The position numbers and the translations under genes are program-made. From Faecalicatena faecalis (GTDB lineage Bacteria > Bacillota > Clostridia > Lachnospirales > Lachnospiraceae), in the NCBI RefSeq assembly GCF_012524165.2, contig NZ_JABACJ020000004.1:1-64000 (forward strand): a stretch of 64,000 nucleotides of DNA, written 5' to 3'. This document shows, in pieces, positions 62,689 to 64,000 of the stretch (within the stretch, counting starts at the first letter, position 1; each line of letters opens with the position of its first letter). Under the pieces are notes generated by a model. The model did not search any database. It was not told the DNA's origin and was given only the letters and a program-made list of their open reading frames with translations.

Positions 62689-64000
62689 ATGGCAGGAAAA
62701 GGATTTACTCCAAACAATAATAACTTTGTCATCAAAATGCTTTCCAAAGAATTTGGGAAAAGCAATCGGGGCAGGAACCGGATCCTTTTGGGAGCAGTAA
62801 TTTTATGTACGGTCACGCTGACCATGGTATTTGGCATTTCTTATGGAAAGGTCCGGGCCGAGTGTACAAAGGCAGCGCGGGCGGCGGGGACAACCGCTTC
62901 GGTATGTATTCGGGATGCGGATGAGTCCCAGTATGCGATCGTCAATGGGCTTGGTTATGTAAAACAGGCGGGAAGGCGTGTGAGTGTGGGTGAGGCGGCA
63001 TCGGGAGGAGAGGCTGTCTGTCAGGTACAGTGGCTGGATGAGAATGCCTGGGAAAAGATGATGAAGCCAGCCTATACCGGAATCCACGGGGAATATCCCG
63101 AAAAACCGCAGGAAATCATGCTATCTAAGAGAACACTTAAGAATTTGGACATTGACAATCCTGAAAAAGGAATGTTAATCAGTCTTGAAGTATCGATGGG
63201 GCTTTTTGAAACCAGGCAGGAGGAGTTTCAGTTAAGCGGGTGGTTTACCGATTATACGGATGGGGCGTCTCATGCAGCACCGGCTTATGCAGCGGAGGCA
63301 AAGTTAGAGGACTGGGGCTATGATCCGGATGAAAAAGCGGATATACTAATCTGTCAGTCAGACAATATCAACTGGCAGGAGGCGGAAGAAAAATTGTACA
63401 CGGATGTACCGATGAAGAGTTCGGGACAGGCAGTTTCAGCTTCCAACACTTTTGCATATGATGCGGTCAGTCAGCTTGCAGGAAGCTATGGGATGGCGGC
63501 CCTTGGGGCAGTTGTGATCTTAAGCGGCATGTTCTTCCTGCTCTACAATGTGATGCAGATTTCCATGGCAGGGGATGTGCGGCAGCTGGGGCTTTTGAAC
63601 ACGATCGGGACAACGAGAAAACAGATTCGGAAGATATATTATGGACAGATTTTAAGAATACTGGTCCCGGGAGTATGCATAGGTGCGTTTCTATCCGCCG
63701 GAATACTGCTCGCTGTTCTTCCCCGGATTTTGGGAAAACAATATCTGAATGAATATGGCGGAGCAAAAGAGCTTGTGATTTTCCGCCCGGAGATTCTGGC
63801 GGCTTCTGCGATATTTGTCATCCTGCTGACCATGAGCGTGGCGGCAGGAGTGGTCCATCGCGTGGTCAATGCATCCTGCGTAGAAACGATGCATTATACA
63901 GGCTTGAAGATCAGGAAAAGGGCTGGAAAAAAGGCGGATAAGGGGACAGGAAAGGACAGAAAGACAAAGCGAGAAAAGAGAAGCGTAAGGTTGGAACTGT
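62689..64000 (+). CDS. FtsX-like ABC permease, N-terminal part (runs off the right edge)
   Basis: The frame is open from the ATG at 62689 (behind GGAGGGG) to the window end, over 435 residues. A first transmembrane helix at residues about 36-55 is followed by a periplasm-facing domain of about 200 residues. Then come three helices near 268-292, 322-344 and 368-390, the first with MFFLLYNVMQISMAGDVRQLGLLNTIGTTRKQIRK, the FtsX signature. A Lys-rich cytoplasmic stretch ends the visible part. It pairs with the preceding ATPase. The substrate is unknown; antimicrobial peptides are typical. Confidence 0.88.
   Translation, partial: MAGKGFTPNNNNFVIKMLSKEFGKSNRGRNRILLGAVILCTVTLTMVFGISYGKVRAECTKAARAAGTTASVCIRDADESQYAIVNGLGYVKQAGRRVSVGEAASGGEAVCQVQWLDENAWEKMMKPAYTGIHGEYPEKPQEIMLSKRTLKNLDIDNPEKGMLISLEVSMGLFETRQEEFQLSGWFTDYTDGASHAAPAYAAEAKLEDWGYDPDEKADILICQSDNINWQEAEEKLYTDVPMKSSGQAVSASNTFAYDAVSQLAGSYGMAALGAVVILSGMFFLLYNVMQISMAGDVRQLGLLNTIGTTRKQIRKIYYGQILRILVPGVCIGAFLSAGILLAVLPRILGKQYLNEYGGAKELVIFRPEILAASAIFVILLTMSVAAGVVHRVVNASCVETMHYTGLKIRKRAGKKADKGTGKDRKTKREKRSVRLEL

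Overview
The window looks like a chromosome segment of a Gram-positive gut Firmicute, most likely a Lachnospiraceae member (Dorea/Mediterraneibacter/Blautia-like). The evidence is strong AGGAGG ribosome sites, sigma-A type promoters, a CIRCE-controlled hrcA-grpE-dnaK-dnaJ operon next to lepA-hemW, a PUA-less proB, the argC-GNAT-argJ-argB-argD order, and PRD-regulated PTS genes. No rRNA, tRNA or CRISPR array was recognised.

Positions 1 to about 7123 are the right part of a GC-richer integrated mobilizable element of the Tn4451 type. It carries a MobV relaxase, a TnpW-like protein and a large serine recombinase at its right end. Its cargo is an ANT(9)/ANT(3'')-like aminoglycoside nucleotidyltransferase, a nucleoside phosphorylase and a P-loop kinase cut by the window edge, with an autoregulated XRE repressor. 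The right end abuts the 3' part of a chromosomal XRE/TPR regulator gene that has lost its HTH-coding 5' end, so the element apparently interrupts it. The left end lies outside the window.

From 7.1 to 19.2 kb are mostly small-molecule and regulatory genes: a PLDc_N membrane peptide with a two-gene ABC exporter, threonine aldolase, signal peptidase I, an unrecognised 350-residue protein, a cysteine hydrolase, an iron alcohol dehydrogenase, a methyltransferase, a pentapeptide-repeat protein, an intact XRE/TPR regulator, a WYL regulator and a GyrI-like protein. From 19.4 to 27.3 kb are proline (proBA) and arginine (argC, GNAT, argJ, argB, argD) biosynthesis. The arg promoter has its -10 inside an ARG-box-like inverted repeat. 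From 27.4 to 33.7 kb one tight cluster encodes a ComEA-like lipoprotein, a two-component system, a GerMN lipoprotein and ComEC. Next come a HicAB-like toxin-antitoxin pair, holA, lepA, hemW, a split chromate transporter (minus strand) and the heat-shock operon.

From 45.3 to 54.5 kb is a galactitol-type catabolic locus: a HAD phosphatase, a PRD/EIIA regulator, EIIA, EIIB and EIIC, a polyol-phosphate dehydrogenase, a PfkB kinase, a class II aldolase, an aldose epimerase and a private HPr. The HPr keeps His15 but has Arg in place of regulatory Ser46. From 54.7 to 64 kb the region is accessory: a gutted fic gene (antitoxin-like N-terminus and winged-helix C-terminus, catalytic core missing), a CbrC-family protein, a GNAT, an HxlR regulator with a PEBP-family protein, a PadR regulator divergent from a MATE pump with shared operator palindromes, and a two-component system feeding an ABC/FtsX-type transporter that runs off the right edge.

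All calls come from reading the sequence and family knowledge. No database search was run.
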